This document shows, one piece after another, positions 33,600-42,105 of a DNA stretch of 64,000 nucleotides. Both the position numbers and the translations under genes were made by a program. Within the stretch, counting starts at the first letter, position 1. Every line of letters begins with the position of its first letter. Where the stretch lies: assembly GCF_020966775.1 (NCBI RefSeq), contig NZ_JAJKFV010000002.1, positions 558,001-622,000 of the forward strand, read 5' to 3'. Below the pieces are notes generated by a model. The model made no database searches and was not told the origin of the DNA. It worked only from the letters and a program-made list of their open reading frames with translations. The stretch comes from Rhodopirellula halodulae (GTDB lineage: Bacteria > Planctomycetota > Planctomycetia > Pirellulales > Pirellulaceae).

Positions 33600-34496
33600 A
33601 TGACGGCCTCCGGGTCGCCCCTGTGCCAGATCGTTTCCGACCAGGAATTGGTCAATCCGCTGAAAACGGTGGACGGGGCCGGGTGGTTGGGTGACGACAT
33701 CACGGGGGCCAAAGTGCTGTGTTTAGCCGCGGGCGGTGGACGTCAGAGCAGTCTTTACGCGGCGGCGGGGGCTCACGTCACGGTGGTCGATTTGTCTCCG
33801 GCAATGCTGGAACAAGACCGTGTGGCGGCTCGCAAGCGCGGCCACCAAGTCGAGCTGATCGAAGGATCGATGGACGATCTTTCGATGCTTCCGGTGGCTC
33901 ATTTCGACATCGTGATTCACCCCGTCAGCACCTGCTATTTGCCTTCCATCACCGCCGTCTACGCTCAGGTCGCCCGCGTGATTCGTGGAGGCGGCCTGTA
34001 TATCAGCCAGCACAAATCGCCGACCAGCTTGCAATCGTCGACCCAGCCTCGAACTTCGGTCAATGGATCGCCACGCTATACCATCGAGCACGCTTACTAC
34101 CGCAATGATCCGTCCGCCAATCCGGCCGGGAACGTTCCGATTTCACCCTCAGACAACAATCCCGTCGCGGCTCGACTCAGAGAGCCCGGGGCGGTGGAGT
34201 TCTTGCATCGATGGGAAGAAATGATCGGGGGTCTGTGTCGCTGCGGGTTTGTGATCGAGGATCTGTCGGAACCGCTGCATGCCAAACGCGACGCGGAACC
34301 CGGCAGTTTTGCCGACCGTGCCCGTTACATCGCTCCGTATGTCCGCATCAAGGCTCGTCGATCTAAAAACGGGGGTCTCGGGCGTGCGGGACTTCGAAGT
34401 GAGGGGGCGGGCGTTGAGTTTTTGGGTGGCGAGTTTTTGGGTGAGGATCCTTCGTCCGAGTCACCCACGCCGAAGCTCTGGATTCCCGAAAACTGA
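33600..34496 (+). CDS. SAM-dependent methyltransferase (class I)
   Basis: A protein of at least 298 residues. The SAM-binding site is seen as VLCLAAGGGRQSSLYAAAG (about 39-57), VTVVDLSPAML (about 60-70) and a helix-strand DIVIHPVSTCYL. The C-terminal 30 residues are low-complexity (GGEFLGEDPSSESP) and overlie a short direct DNA repeat. The substrate is unknown. The start is a puzzle: codons before the ATG still look coding (ANRKAYQRM, like the start of related enzymes), and the frame is open back to 33522, but no ATG, GTG or TTG occurs there. An ATC/ATT-type start or a sequence error is possible. Confidence 0.82.
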   Translation: MTASGSPLCQIVSDQELVNPLKTVDGAGWLGDDITGAKVLCLAAGGGRQSSLYAAAGAHVTVVDLSPAMLEQDRVAARKRGHQVELIEGSMDDLSMLPVAHFDIVIHPVSTCYLPSITAVYAQVARVIRGGGLYISQHKSPTSLQSSTQPRTSVNGSPRYTIEHAYYRNDPSANPAGNVPISPSDNNPVAARLREPGAVEFLHRWEEMIGGLCRCGFVIEDLSEPLHAKRDAEPGSFADRARYIAPYVRIKARRSKNGGLGRAGLRSEGAGVEFLGGEFLGEDPSSESPTPKLWIPEN

Positions 34497-34631
34497 CCTA
34501 GCTGAGCGAACGTCGCAGTTGTTAGTTCCGATGTTTCCGCGACGCGTGTTTCGATGGCTGATCGATTGGCCGGAACTCAGGGACTCGTGAGACGCGGCTT
34601 TCCCACCGGAAACATCGAGTTTCACACGTTG

Positions 34632-35084
34632 ATGCAACGTCATTCCGATCATCGAACGTTCTTCGTGACGCCAACAATTCTGCCACTGATGCTGCTGTGC
34701 ATGGTTTGGATCGCGGGCTCGGGTTGCGTCCGGCGTCGCATGACCGTCCGGACCAGTCCTCCTGGAGCCACGGTTTCGATCGACAACCAATTGATCGGAA
34801 CCTCTCCCGCGGCGACTGATTTCATCTACTATGGCACACGCGAGGTCCGCATCGAACGTGAGGGCTACCGCACCGAAGTTGTGCTCAAGAAAATGAAGCC
34901 ACCGTGGTATCAATTGCCCGTGTTAGACTTCGTCAGCGAAACACTTTGGCCCGGCGAGATTCGTGATGAGCGGATCATCGATATCGAATTGGTGCCCCAA
35001 GTGATCGAACCTTCCGAGGATGTTCTGAACCGTGCCGAAGCCCTCCGCAATCAATCGCGTGGCGGCATGGTTCCATCGGGTTGA
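34632..35084 (+). CDS. PEGA-domain lipoprotein
   Basis: A 150-residue protein with a signal peptide and lipobox (MVWIAGSGC, Cys about 32). The mature part begins with a PEGA domain, a short beta-sandwich: VRTSPPGATVSIDNQLIGTS, then REVRIEREGYRTEVVL. The final region has PVLDFVSETLWPGEIRDERI, a stretch repeatedly found in planctomycete PEGA lipoproteins. It is probably anchored to a membrane surface with an adhesive or structural role. ATG 34632 is chosen over 34554 to bring the signal peptide to the start. The following gene overlaps its 3' end if translated from the GTG at 35032. Confidence 0.78.
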   Translation: MQRHSDHRTFFVTPTILPLMLLCMVWIAGSGCVRRRMTVRTSPPGATVSIDNQLIGTSPAATDFIYYGTREVRIEREGYRTEVVLKKMKPPWYQLPVLDFVSETLWPGEIRDERIIDIELVPQVIEPSEDVLNRAEALRNQSRGGMVPSG

Positions 35085-37596
35085 TCCAACCGATCCGTCG
35101 GGATTGCCGAAGCAAGCCGATGGCTCGCAAAGCAGTGGGGCTCAGCAAGGTTGCTGGAGTTGGCTGCGTTGCTGGAGTCGGCTGCGTGACGAATGGCCCG
35201 TTTGGTTCGGACCTTTGTGCCTGACGTGGTTGCTGTTTGGCACATTGATTGGTCGCGAACGACTCGCCTTTCGTGACGTCAGTCATTTCTACACACCGCT
35301 GTATCAATACGTGGGGGAACGATGCGCGGAGCGTCCGCTGTCGTTCTTCTTCCACGCGATGTGGAATCCGCATGATCAAACGGGAATGCCCCTGGCGGGC
35401 GAAACCACGACGGCGGTTTTCTACCCGACTCGCCATGCCGTTTATCTCGCGTTCTCACGCGACGATTCGACTTTGGCATTGGCGATTTATGTTTGGCTGC
35501 ATTTGGTCTTGGCCTCGGTTGCAGCGTATTGGTCCGCTCGAAAGTTTGGTTGCCAGCCCGCTTCGTCGGCGATAGCTGGCTTGGCCTATCCGTTGTCGGG
35601 TGCGGTGTTGTTTCTGACGACCAACCCTCCGTTCCTGGTCGGTGCCGCATGGTTGCCGCTCGCGATGACGTCGCTAATCCATCGTGAAAGTGGAAGTTGG
35701 AAACTCGCCGCGATTTCGCTGAGCATGATGGTTTTGGGAGGCGATCCACAGACGGCGCTGCATGTGGTCATGATGGCCGGGCTTTGGATTGCGACACAAA
35801 TTGTGCTCTCAAATTGGCAACGACATCGCGAGAGACGTCCGTTGTCCAAGTCGGTCCAGTGGTTTGGACGTGTCGTGGCGGCCAGCTTGTTTGCGGTGAT
35901 GTTATCCGCACCTCAAATCGCATCGTCCGTCGCATGGGCATCACAAAGTGGTCGCGTCGCGGAGACCCGATCGGCTTCGCAAACCTTTGCGTTCTCGGTG
36001 GGGCCATGGCGTTGGGCGGAACTTGCCTTCCCGAATGGTTTCGGATCGCCGTGGCCCATCCATCACCGTTGGGATCGCCCCGCGTTTCTTGGTGAGTTTC
36101 GTTGCTTCGATGCGTTGTGGACGCCATCGTTGTACGTCGGGACCGCGGTGTTCGTCTTGGTTGCTCACGCGGTTATTGGTGGCCTAGTGAAACGTTCCAC
36201 GAACACGGTTTCGTTTTGCGTGATGGGTGTCTTCGCCGCATTTGCAGCAATGGGATGGTACGGTCCGTGGCATGCGCCCTATCAATGGTTGGTCGATGTG
36301 GTGCCGGGGTACGATGCGTTTCGATATCCTTCCAAGTGGTTGCCAGTTGTCGCCTACGTCGTTTCTATGTTGGCCACTTTGGGAGCGAAACAGTGGCATG
36401 AGACAAAGCAAAGTCAGCATCCCGTTTCGCGTACGTCGCCAGATTCGCAACCGAGGATCGGTCATCTGTTTCGCGAACTTTTTGGCCAGAAAGCGATCTG
36501 GGTCGCTGGGCCGCTGATCGTTGGTTTGAGTGGCTGTGTTTGGCTCACGTTGGCATCCATCGAAACGACACCGATTGATTCTGTCTGGGGACCCTTCCAA
36601 ATGGAGCGTGCTTGGACCGCGTGGCTGTTGGCAGCAATCCATGCTTGGATGGTTTTTGTCATGGCGATGGCGATTCGGTACGCGGGCCAACTCGGGGTGT
36701 CGCCGAGGAAACTCGGTTGTCTTTGGATGTTGCTGGTCGCGACGGATTTGGTTTGGGCACAACGCAGTCTAGTACCGACGATCAACTTGCAGGCCGAGCA
36801 AACCGCGTGGGCCGCTGCGTCGATAATCATCGATCCGATCTCGGGAACTCGCCGTTGGATGCGGATGGGCGATTCCTCGGAGTTTCCAAAAAGCTGGTCC
36901 GAGTCATCGGACGCCGAGCGACTATTGGCCCTGGAAGTTCATGATCGATGTCGTTGGCAAGGACGTTGGCACTTGATGGAGCACCAATCGGTCTTCAACA
37001 GTTTGGTGTCGATCCGTCCGGTCGCGATGGATCGGTTCTGGGGCGTCGCATTGACTGAAAATGAGGAACTCAATTGGCGGAACCTTTCCGCTTGGTTGGG
37101 CGTCGGCGGTTCCCGATCCAATGGCGGCGATACTGAGACTTGGGCCATCAAGTCAACGCGACAGCATTCCTTTGACGAGGTCGAAACGGAGCATCGTTTC
37201 CCATGGTCGGAACGCATCGACCTCGCATCGCGGTTGGGTGAAAACGCGAATCGTATTGCGCTGGAAGAAGACGCGATTCAAGGAGGTGCACCGGGCCTGA
37301 TCTTTGTCTCGCGTCGCATTTATCAAGACGGAGGATGGCGCGCGGAGGGGCTTCGGATGGACGGCGCAATACAGGACCGTTCTGAACCGGTCACGATGCG
37401 GGTGTATCGGGCGGATGGAGTTGGGCAGGGCGTTTGGTGCCCGCCGGGTGATTGGACCATTCGTTGGATCTACGATCCGTTTTGGCATCGTCCCGCCTGT
37501 GGGCTGGCGGTGGTGACGTGGGCGTTGATCGTCGCATCGCTGTTCAGGCGAAAGCGTTTTGCAGAAACGAAAAGTGAACGGGCAACGATCTGCTGA
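35032..37596 (+). CDS. YfhO-like multi-pass membrane protein
   Basis: Up to 854 residues with about twelve hydrophobic segments, for instance PVWFGPLCLTWLLFGTL, LALAIYVWLHLVLASVAAYW, VVAASLFAVMLSAPQIA, LYVGTAVFVLVAHAVIGG, VWLTLASIET and a C-terminal ALIVASLFRR. The early FRDVSHFYTPLYQYV and NPHDQTGMPLAGE segments fit the YfhO family, linked in other bacteria to glycosylation of lipoteichoic acid or other lipid-linked sugars. The GTG at 35032 overlaps the previous gene by 53 bases; TTG 35104 would avoid this. An 18-base tandem repeat lies inside the coding sequence near the N-terminus. Confidence 0.78.
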   Translation: MPKPSAINRVAAWFHRVDPTDPSGLPKQADGSQSSGAQQGCWSWLRCWSRLRDEWPVWFGPLCLTWLLFGTLIGRERLAFRDVSHFYTPLYQYVGERCAERPLSFFFHAMWNPHDQTGMPLAGETTTAVFYPTRHAVYLAFSRDDSTLALAIYVWLHLVLASVAAYWSARKFGCQPASSAIAGLAYPLSGAVLFLTTNPPFLVGAAWLPLAMTSLIHRESGSWKLAAISLSMMVLGGDPQTALHVVMMAGLWIATQIVLSNWQRHRERRPLSKSVQWFGRVVAASLFAVMLSAPQIASSVAWASQSGRVAETRSASQTFAFSVGPWRWAELAFPNGFGSPWPIHHRWDRPAFLGEFRCFDALWTPSLYVGTAVFVLVAHAVIGGLVKRSTNTVSFCVMGVFAAFAAMGWYGPWHAPYQWLVDVVPGYDAFRYPSKWLPVVAYVVSMLATLGAKQWHETKQSQHPVSRTSPDSQPRIGHLFRELFGQKAIWVAGPLIVGLSGCVWLTLASIETTPIDSVWGPFQMERAWTAWLLAAIHAWMVFVMAMAIRYAGQLGVSPRKLGCLWMLLVATDLVWAQRSLVPTINLQAEQTAWAAASIIIDPISGTRRWMRMGDSSEFPKSWSESSDAERLLALEVHDRCRWQGRWHLMEHQSVFNSLVSIRPVAMDRFWGVALTENEELNWRNLSAWLGVGGSRSNGGDTETWAIKSTRQHSFDEVETEHRFPWSERIDLASRLGENANRIALEEDAIQGGAPGLIFVSRRIYQDGGWRAEGLRMDGAIQDRSEPVTMRVYRADGVGQGVWCPPGDWTIRWIYDPFWHRPACGLAVVTWALIVASLFRRKRFAETKSERATIC
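35150..35185. repeat. 18-bp tandem repeat within the YfhO-like gene
   Basis: Two copies of GTTGCTGGAGTTGGCTGC (second with one C for T), coding for CWSWLR-CWSRLR. The repeat keeps the frame (18 = 6 codons), so copy-number change would add or remove six residues. Confidence 0.8.
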
Positions 37597-37635
37597 GGCT
37601 CGGGAGGACACAAGGACCCGAACCCCAGCAGACCG

Positions 37636-38955
37636 TCAAGTTTCTTCGAAGAACAATTCGTCGGCGGGATTCCAGCGGATGCGTTGCATCGCCTCAATCG
37701 ACAATCGGCCTTGGTTGCGTTGCGGGTCACACGCGGGAGCCACCACCTCGTTGGGCGTTTCCAACAGATCGACCCGTTCACCATCCGAGCTTTGCAGCAC
37801 AGGGCAAGCGTAACCTTCGATGGGACGACGAATGACATCGGCCCATTTTCCATTGGCCAACTCAACGCGACTTCCCAATGGGAACAACGACTTCGTTCGA
37901 AGGAATGCGTGAATGACTTTGGGATCAAAGATTCCGTAGCGAGCTTGGTGCAGGATGAACCCCAGGGCGTCATGCGGCACCAACGCTTTTCGGAAGCTGG
38001 TCCCGATGGTCAAACGCAGGTAGGTATCGCAAACATTCAGGATGCGAGCGTATTGATGGATCCGGTTGCCTTCCAATCCAAACGGATAACCGGTGCCATT
38101 GAATTGCTCGTGAACCTGTTCAATGGCCAGCAGCACCGAGTGCGGTATGTCGGAAACTTCACGCAAACTGTTCGCCGAGACGACGGGGTGTTTGCGATAT
38201 TCCCATGTTTCTTCTTGTGATAGCGGAGGACGCCCCGGAACGCTGAGTGCCGCGTCCATGGTGTAGAGACCGATGTCATGCAGCAAACCAGCCATGCCGA
38301 TTTCAAGCACCGACGGGCCGTCCAAGCCAAGTTCCGTGCCGATGGCCATTCCCAGCACGCCCAATTTGACGCTGCGATCGGTCAGCGACATTTCCGTATC
38401 CGCCGCAACCACATCGCCGACGGTTTGGTCATGGTCATCGACCATCGCGGAAGCAAACGCACCTGACAAATCAGACAACGCTTCCACGGTTTGCATCTTT
38501 TGTTCGGTCAACGCCAAACGAATTTCTTCGAACCGGGTCCGCGCCAATTGGACGTGCCCTTTGAGCACCTTGCGACGTGAGACGTCGATGGGCTCGTGAT
38601 GACGATTGACCAGAGCATCCTTCAATGGCACGCCCTTGCGCCACTTCGTATGATCCTGACCATTGGTATGGTGGCGTTCTTTGGGACGCACCGGTTTTGG
38701 TTTTGGCTTGCCGCCACCACCTTTGTTTCCCGAGCGAAGGTTTTCGGCTTCGTCCGCTTTAATCGCCAGATCTTGGATGCCGCGTTCACGCAGACCCTCA
38801 ATCACTTCTGGCGTGATTCGGGTGCCGGTTCCCAACAGCAATCGGCCGACCTCATCTTCAATCGGCGTGCGGCAGATCGCACCCACTTGAAGGTCGTCGA
38901 CAGAAACAAGAACAGTGTTCTTGCCTGGATTCGCTTTCAGATTAGTAGTACTCAT
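37636..38955 (-). CDS. HD-GYP-family protein with altered metal-site residues
   Basis: A 439-residue cytoplasmic protein. An N-terminal domain (about 1-70, VSVDDLQVGAICRTPI) is like the PilZ-like or DUF3391 modules that precede HD-GYP domains, followed by a Lys/Gly/Pro linker. The HD-GYP domain (about 165-330) has LLHDIG, KHP, and NGTGYP. Active HD-GYP enzymes degrade c-di-GMP. Here several ligands differ: the first His position reads TDRSVK, HDIGK is HDIGLY, and HHE is VHE. The Asp of VCDTY is kept. It may therefore be a non-catalytic or altered phosphodiesterase. The C-terminal region (about 350-439) has a small beta-rich fold. Confidence 0.8.
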   Translation of the reverse strand: MSTTNLKANPGKNTVLVSVDDLQVGAICRTPIEDEVGRLLLGTGTRITPEVIEGLRERGIQDLAIKADEAENLRSGNKGGGGKPKPKPVRPKERHHTNGQDHTKWRKGVPLKDALVNRHHEPIDVSRRKVLKGHVQLARTRFEEIRLALTEQKMQTVEALSDLSGAFASAMVDDHDQTVGDVVAADTEMSLTDRSVKLGVLGMAIGTELGLDGPSVLEIGMAGLLHDIGLYTMDAALSVPGRPPLSQEETWEYRKHPVVSANSLREVSDIPHSVLLAIEQVHEQFNGTGYPFGLEGNRIHQYARILNVCDTYLRLTIGTSFRKALVPHDALGFILHQARYGIFDPKVIHAFLRTKSLFPLGSRVELANGKWADVIRRPIEGYACPVLQSSDGERVDLLETPNEVVAPACDPQRNQGRLSIEAMQRIRWNPADELFFEET

Positions 38956-39098
38956 TGTGTGCCCAGTTCATTTCCTCTCCGGTGTGGAGTGAGATCGAGT
39001 GAGTCCATCCCAATGCTGCCCATGCACGGGGAACTCGTCCGACATATCAAATGTAGGTTTCAATTTGAGCTAGGGACCCGGAATGAAGAACTTTTTTT

Positions 39099-40382
39099 AT
39101 GTGCTACACAGCATCTGAATCGTGCGATTTGGCCGTGATTGGGGGGGGAGTCGTTGGCCTGGCCACCGCGATGACGTGGCTTCGTCGGTTCCCTGGTCAA
39201 CGAGTCGTTGTGCTGGAAACGGAGGATTCTGTCGCCGCGCACCAGAGCGGTCACAACTCCGGCGTGATTCATTCCGGGATCTACTATCAACCCGGCAGTG
39301 AGAAAGCGTTGCTGTGCCGAGAAGGCAAAGCCAAGCTGGAATCGTTTTGCACGGAGAACGCGATTCCCTGGGAAAAATGCGGGAAAGTCGTGGTCGCAAC
39401 CGACGAATCCGAGGTCGAATCGCTCGAACGAATCATCTCACGAGCTGCCGCGAATGAGGTCCCTTTCCGCCGGATCACCACCGACGAGCTGCACAAAATC
39501 GAGCCGTCAGTGGCGGGAGTGGAAGCCATCGCGGTCCCCGGCACCGGCATCGTGGACTACCGCCAAGTTGCACTGGCCTACCGAAATCACATCCAACAGG
39601 CCGGTGGCATCGTGCGATTGAACTGCCCGGTGCGGACAGTGTTCACGGAGGATCGTGAAGTTCGTTTGGATTGTATTGATCACGCGAATCGAAGCGAACG
39701 AAGGGAGTGTCGGGCCAAATCGGTGATCGCATGTGCCGGGCTGCACAGCGATGAGCTCTTTCACCAAACGCGAAAACAGGTGGAACAGGGCATTGGGCTT
39801 GGAGGAGTGAATGGATCGGGTGACGTTCGGATCGTCCCCTTTCGCGGTGAGTACTACATGCTGCGACCAGAGAAACGTGGACTTTGCCGGCATCTGATTT
39901 ACCCGGTTCCGGATCCGTCATTTCCGTTTTTGGGCGTCCATCTCACTCGCATGATTGATGGCAATGTCGAGTGCGGTCCCAATGCGGTGTTGGCACTGGC
40001 GAAAGAGGGTTACCGGTGGCGCGATATCGATGTTCGATATTTGCAACGAACATTGGGTTACCGTGGATTCCTTCGTTTGGCGCAGAAGCACTGGCGCAAG
40101 GGGCTCGGCGAAATGCACCGTTCGCTCCGAAAGTCAGCCTTCACGCATGCCCTGCAGCGCTTGATCCCCGAACTGCGATCGTCTGATCTCATTCCCGCTC
40201 GCGCCGGGGTCCGAGCCCAAGCCGTGCGAGACAACGGCGAGTTGGTGGATGATTTTTTGTTCGAGTCCACCCCGCACATGACTCACGTGTTGAACGCACC
40301 CAGCCCGGCTGCCACGGCGTCACTTGCGATCGCAGAACGTGTGGTTGAGAAACACTGCCACGATTCGGGCGTGTCCATTTGA
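39099..40382 (+). CDS. lhgO: L-2-hydroxyglutarate oxidase/dehydrogenase
   Basis: A 427-residue FAD-dependent oxidoreductase of the DAO family. The dinucleotide-binding motif is LAVIGGGVVGLATAMTW, followed by HQSGHNSGVIHSGIYYQPGS, a hallmark of LhgO, then VPGTGIVDYRQVA and, near the end, DLIPARAGVRAQAV and NAPSPAATASLAIAE. The family oxidises L-2-hydroxyglutarate to 2-oxoglutarate at the inner membrane with quinone as acceptor, and serves in lysine breakdown and metabolite repair. Length and motif order are normal. A GAAGAA purine run sits just before a T-rich stretch ahead of ATG 39099. The 3' end faces cobW 19 bases away. Confidence 0.9.
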   Translation: MCYTASESCDLAVIGGGVVGLATAMTWLRRFPGQRVVVLETEDSVAAHQSGHNSGVIHSGIYYQPGSEKALLCREGKAKLESFCTENAIPWEKCGKVVVATDESEVESLERIISRAAANEVPFRRITTDELHKIEPSVAGVEAIAVPGTGIVDYRQVALAYRNHIQQAGGIVRLNCPVRTVFTEDREVRLDCIDHANRSERRECRAKSVIACAGLHSDELFHQTRKQVEQGIGLGGVNGSGDVRIVPFRGEYYMLRPEKRGLCRHLIYPVPDPSFPFLGVHLTRMIDGNVECGPNAVLALAKEGYRWRDIDVRYLQRTLGYRGFLRLAQKHWRKGLGEMHRSLRKSAFTHALQRLIPELRSSDLIPARAGVRAQAVRDNGELVDDFLFESTPHMTHVLNAPSPAATASLAIAERVVEKHCHDSGVSI

Positions 40383-40401
40383 TCAGGACTCCGACAAAGA
40401 C

Positions 40402-41505
40402 TCACTGAACTCGGTAGGTGGGCTCGGGGCGTCCGGGGCGGAAACTGTCGAGCTGAGTTGTTTCCGTGGTGGCACCCAGTCCGTTTGCGATCTTGTCGAT
40501 TGTTTGCTGAACATCTTCCGCAAGCGATTCGGGAGCCAAACGCACTCGCGCGTTGATGATGGCCGTGGCGTGGGTGGTGTTCACTTCGGAAGCGATCGAA
40601 AGCACGGTTTCGGAATCACTATCGATCAAGTTGGCGACGCTGACCGTGTCACCATTTGACTCGTCATTGCAGAGCACCTTGAGGTGACCGGGTTCGGCAC
40701 CCGCGGCGAGAAAGCGTTGCCGCAATTCTTCGATGATGTTGACGCTGAGCGAATCCAACGCGAATGGTTCTCTCGAAGTGAACTGAACCGTTGCATTCAG
40801 CCAACCCAGTTCCGCTTCGCCGTCGGCGTACACGTCGTAATCGACTTCCATCATCGATTCGCGATCCGACGCAATGCCTTGATAGGTTTCAAACAGTGCG
40901 TCCAGGTTTTCTCCGGTTTTGGCCGACAAGGGAATGATCTTTCGTCCGGGATACTGCCGATTCAGTTCGTCCGTCAGCAGTCGCAGGTCTTCCTGTGAAA
41001 GTTCATCCACGCGATTGATCAGGATTACTTCTGATTCTTCGAGCTGCTTGCGAAAGATGTATTCGGCCTTTTCGCTGAAGCCACCGCCGGTTCCGGTGAG
41101 AATCTTTTTCCCGTGGTTGGGCTTCAGCACGACGGCGTACGGACGATGCACAAACTTTTCGCCCAGTCGCTGCATCATCGGCGCCGCGATCGTGGCGATT
41201 AAATCGGTGCAACTTCCCACGGGCTCCGCCAAGATCACATCAGGACGCTGACGCGTTTCGAATTCTTCCATGGCATTGGTCAAACCATCGAAGTTGCAAC
41301 AGAAACAGGAACCGGCCACTTCATTGACTTCCAAACCTTGGCTCTTGAGCAATTGCGTGTCGACCAAACCGGCGGCTTGATCGTTGGTCACCACGCAAAC
41401 GTGCTTGCCTTCCGCTTGCAATCGTTTCGCGAGCCGGCTGATCAGAGTTGTTTTTCCGGCACCCAAAAAGCCGCCGATCATCACAAATTCAATGGGCTGC
41501 GTCAT
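40402..41505 (-). CDS. CobW/COG0523-family GTPase (putative zinc metallochaperone)
   Basis: A 367-residue G3E GTPase. It has P-loop GGFLGAGKTT (9-18), the metal-binding CFCC motif (family CxCC), LAEPVGSCTDL, NRVDEL (NKxD-like) and SAKTGENLD. The C-terminal part (about 230-360) is the CobW_C domain. COG0523 proteins hand Zn or Co to client enzymes when metal is scarce. It stands behind an ArsR-type regulator in the same direction, and a 24-base palindrome lies between them, suggesting metal-dependent control. ATG 41505 is chosen because a longer form reads back into the palindrome. Confidence 0.88.
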   Translation of the reverse strand: MTQPIEFVMIGGFLGAGKTTLISRLAKRLQAEGKHVCVVTNDQAAGLVDTQLLKSQGLEVNEVAGSCFCCNFDGLTNAMEEFETRQRPDVILAEPVGSCTDLIATIAAPMMQRLGEKFVHRPYAVVLKPNHGKKILTGTGGGFSEKAEYIFRKQLEESEVILINRVDELSQEDLRLLTDELNRQYPGRKIIPLSAKTGENLDALFETYQGIASDRESMMEVDYDVYADGEAELGWLNATVQFTSREPFALDSLSVNIIEELRQRFLAAGAEPGHLKVLCNDESNGDTVSVANLIDSDSETVLSIASEVNTTHATAIINARVRLAPESLAEDVQQTIDKIANGLGATTETTQLDSFRPGRPEPTYRVQ

Positions 41506-41574
41506 CGCGAATTCTCCGTGCAAAATGGTTGGTAGCAGTCGCGAATTAACGGAACCAGGTGCGACTTGGAATGA

Positions 41575-41598
41575 ACATTCTGACAATCGTTAGAATGT
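41575..41598. promoter_or_regulatory. Putative ArsR/Zur-type operator
   Basis: ACATTCTGAC-AATC-GTTAGAATGT is a 10+4+10 inverted repeat with one mismatch, between the arsR stop (41656) and the cobW start (41505). Its position about 70 bases before the cobW ATG fits a repressor site. Confidence 0.6.
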
Positions 41599-41655
41599 CA
41601 GTCAATCAGATTCGCGGTGCCGACACGTGGTGGTGATGGTCGGTGTCTGGGTGAG

Positions 41656-41991
41656 TCAGTTGGCGTCGGGATTCATCGGGCCCATGTCCACTTTGCAACA
41701 ACCCAGATTCAAGGAGCTTTGCTTGGATTTGCCGCGGCCGTTTAGCATCCCGTCTTTAAGCGAATAGTAGATGTACTTGCCTTCGCGTTGCGTCTGCACG
41801 AGATCAGCATGAAAGAGGACCCGCAGGTGGTGGGAAACCGTGCCGATTTCTTGCTCGACCAACAACGCCAGATCCGAAACGCTCAGCGGCCCGGTTTGCA
41901 GCGCGCGAACGATCTGCAGACGAAGTGGATCACCGAGGGCCTTGAAGTAATCGGCACACTGAGACGAGTCAGATGGATTGAGCGAATTCAT
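41656..41991 (-). CDS. ArsR/SmtB-family transcriptional regulator
   Basis: A 111-residue winged-helix regulator. DYFKALGDPLRLQIVRALQ and the recognition helix region VEQEIGTVSHHLRVLFHADL, then a wing QTQREGKYIYYSL, match the family. Such dimers leave DNA when metal binds or on a thiol switch. A CC pair lies near the C-terminus (NLGCCKVDMGP), but the classical alpha3 CVC metal motif is absent. It probably regulates the following CobW-family gene through the palindrome at 41575-41598. Metal specificity cannot be told from sequence. Confidence 0.87.
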   Translation of the reverse strand: MNSLNPSDSSQCADYFKALGDPLRLQIVRALQTGPLSVSDLALLVEQEIGTVSHHLRVLFHADLVQTQREGKYIYYSLKDGMLNGRGKSKQSSLNLGCCKVDMGPMNPDAN

Positions 41992-42105
41992 GATTGTGAA
42001 GGAATTGGAAATTCCCGCGAAAATTCGTGCTGAACAGAGATTCTATGAGCCAGTCGGAAGAGGTTCATCCATGGTAAAGGAAGTTTGCCGGACTAGAGTG
42101 GACGC

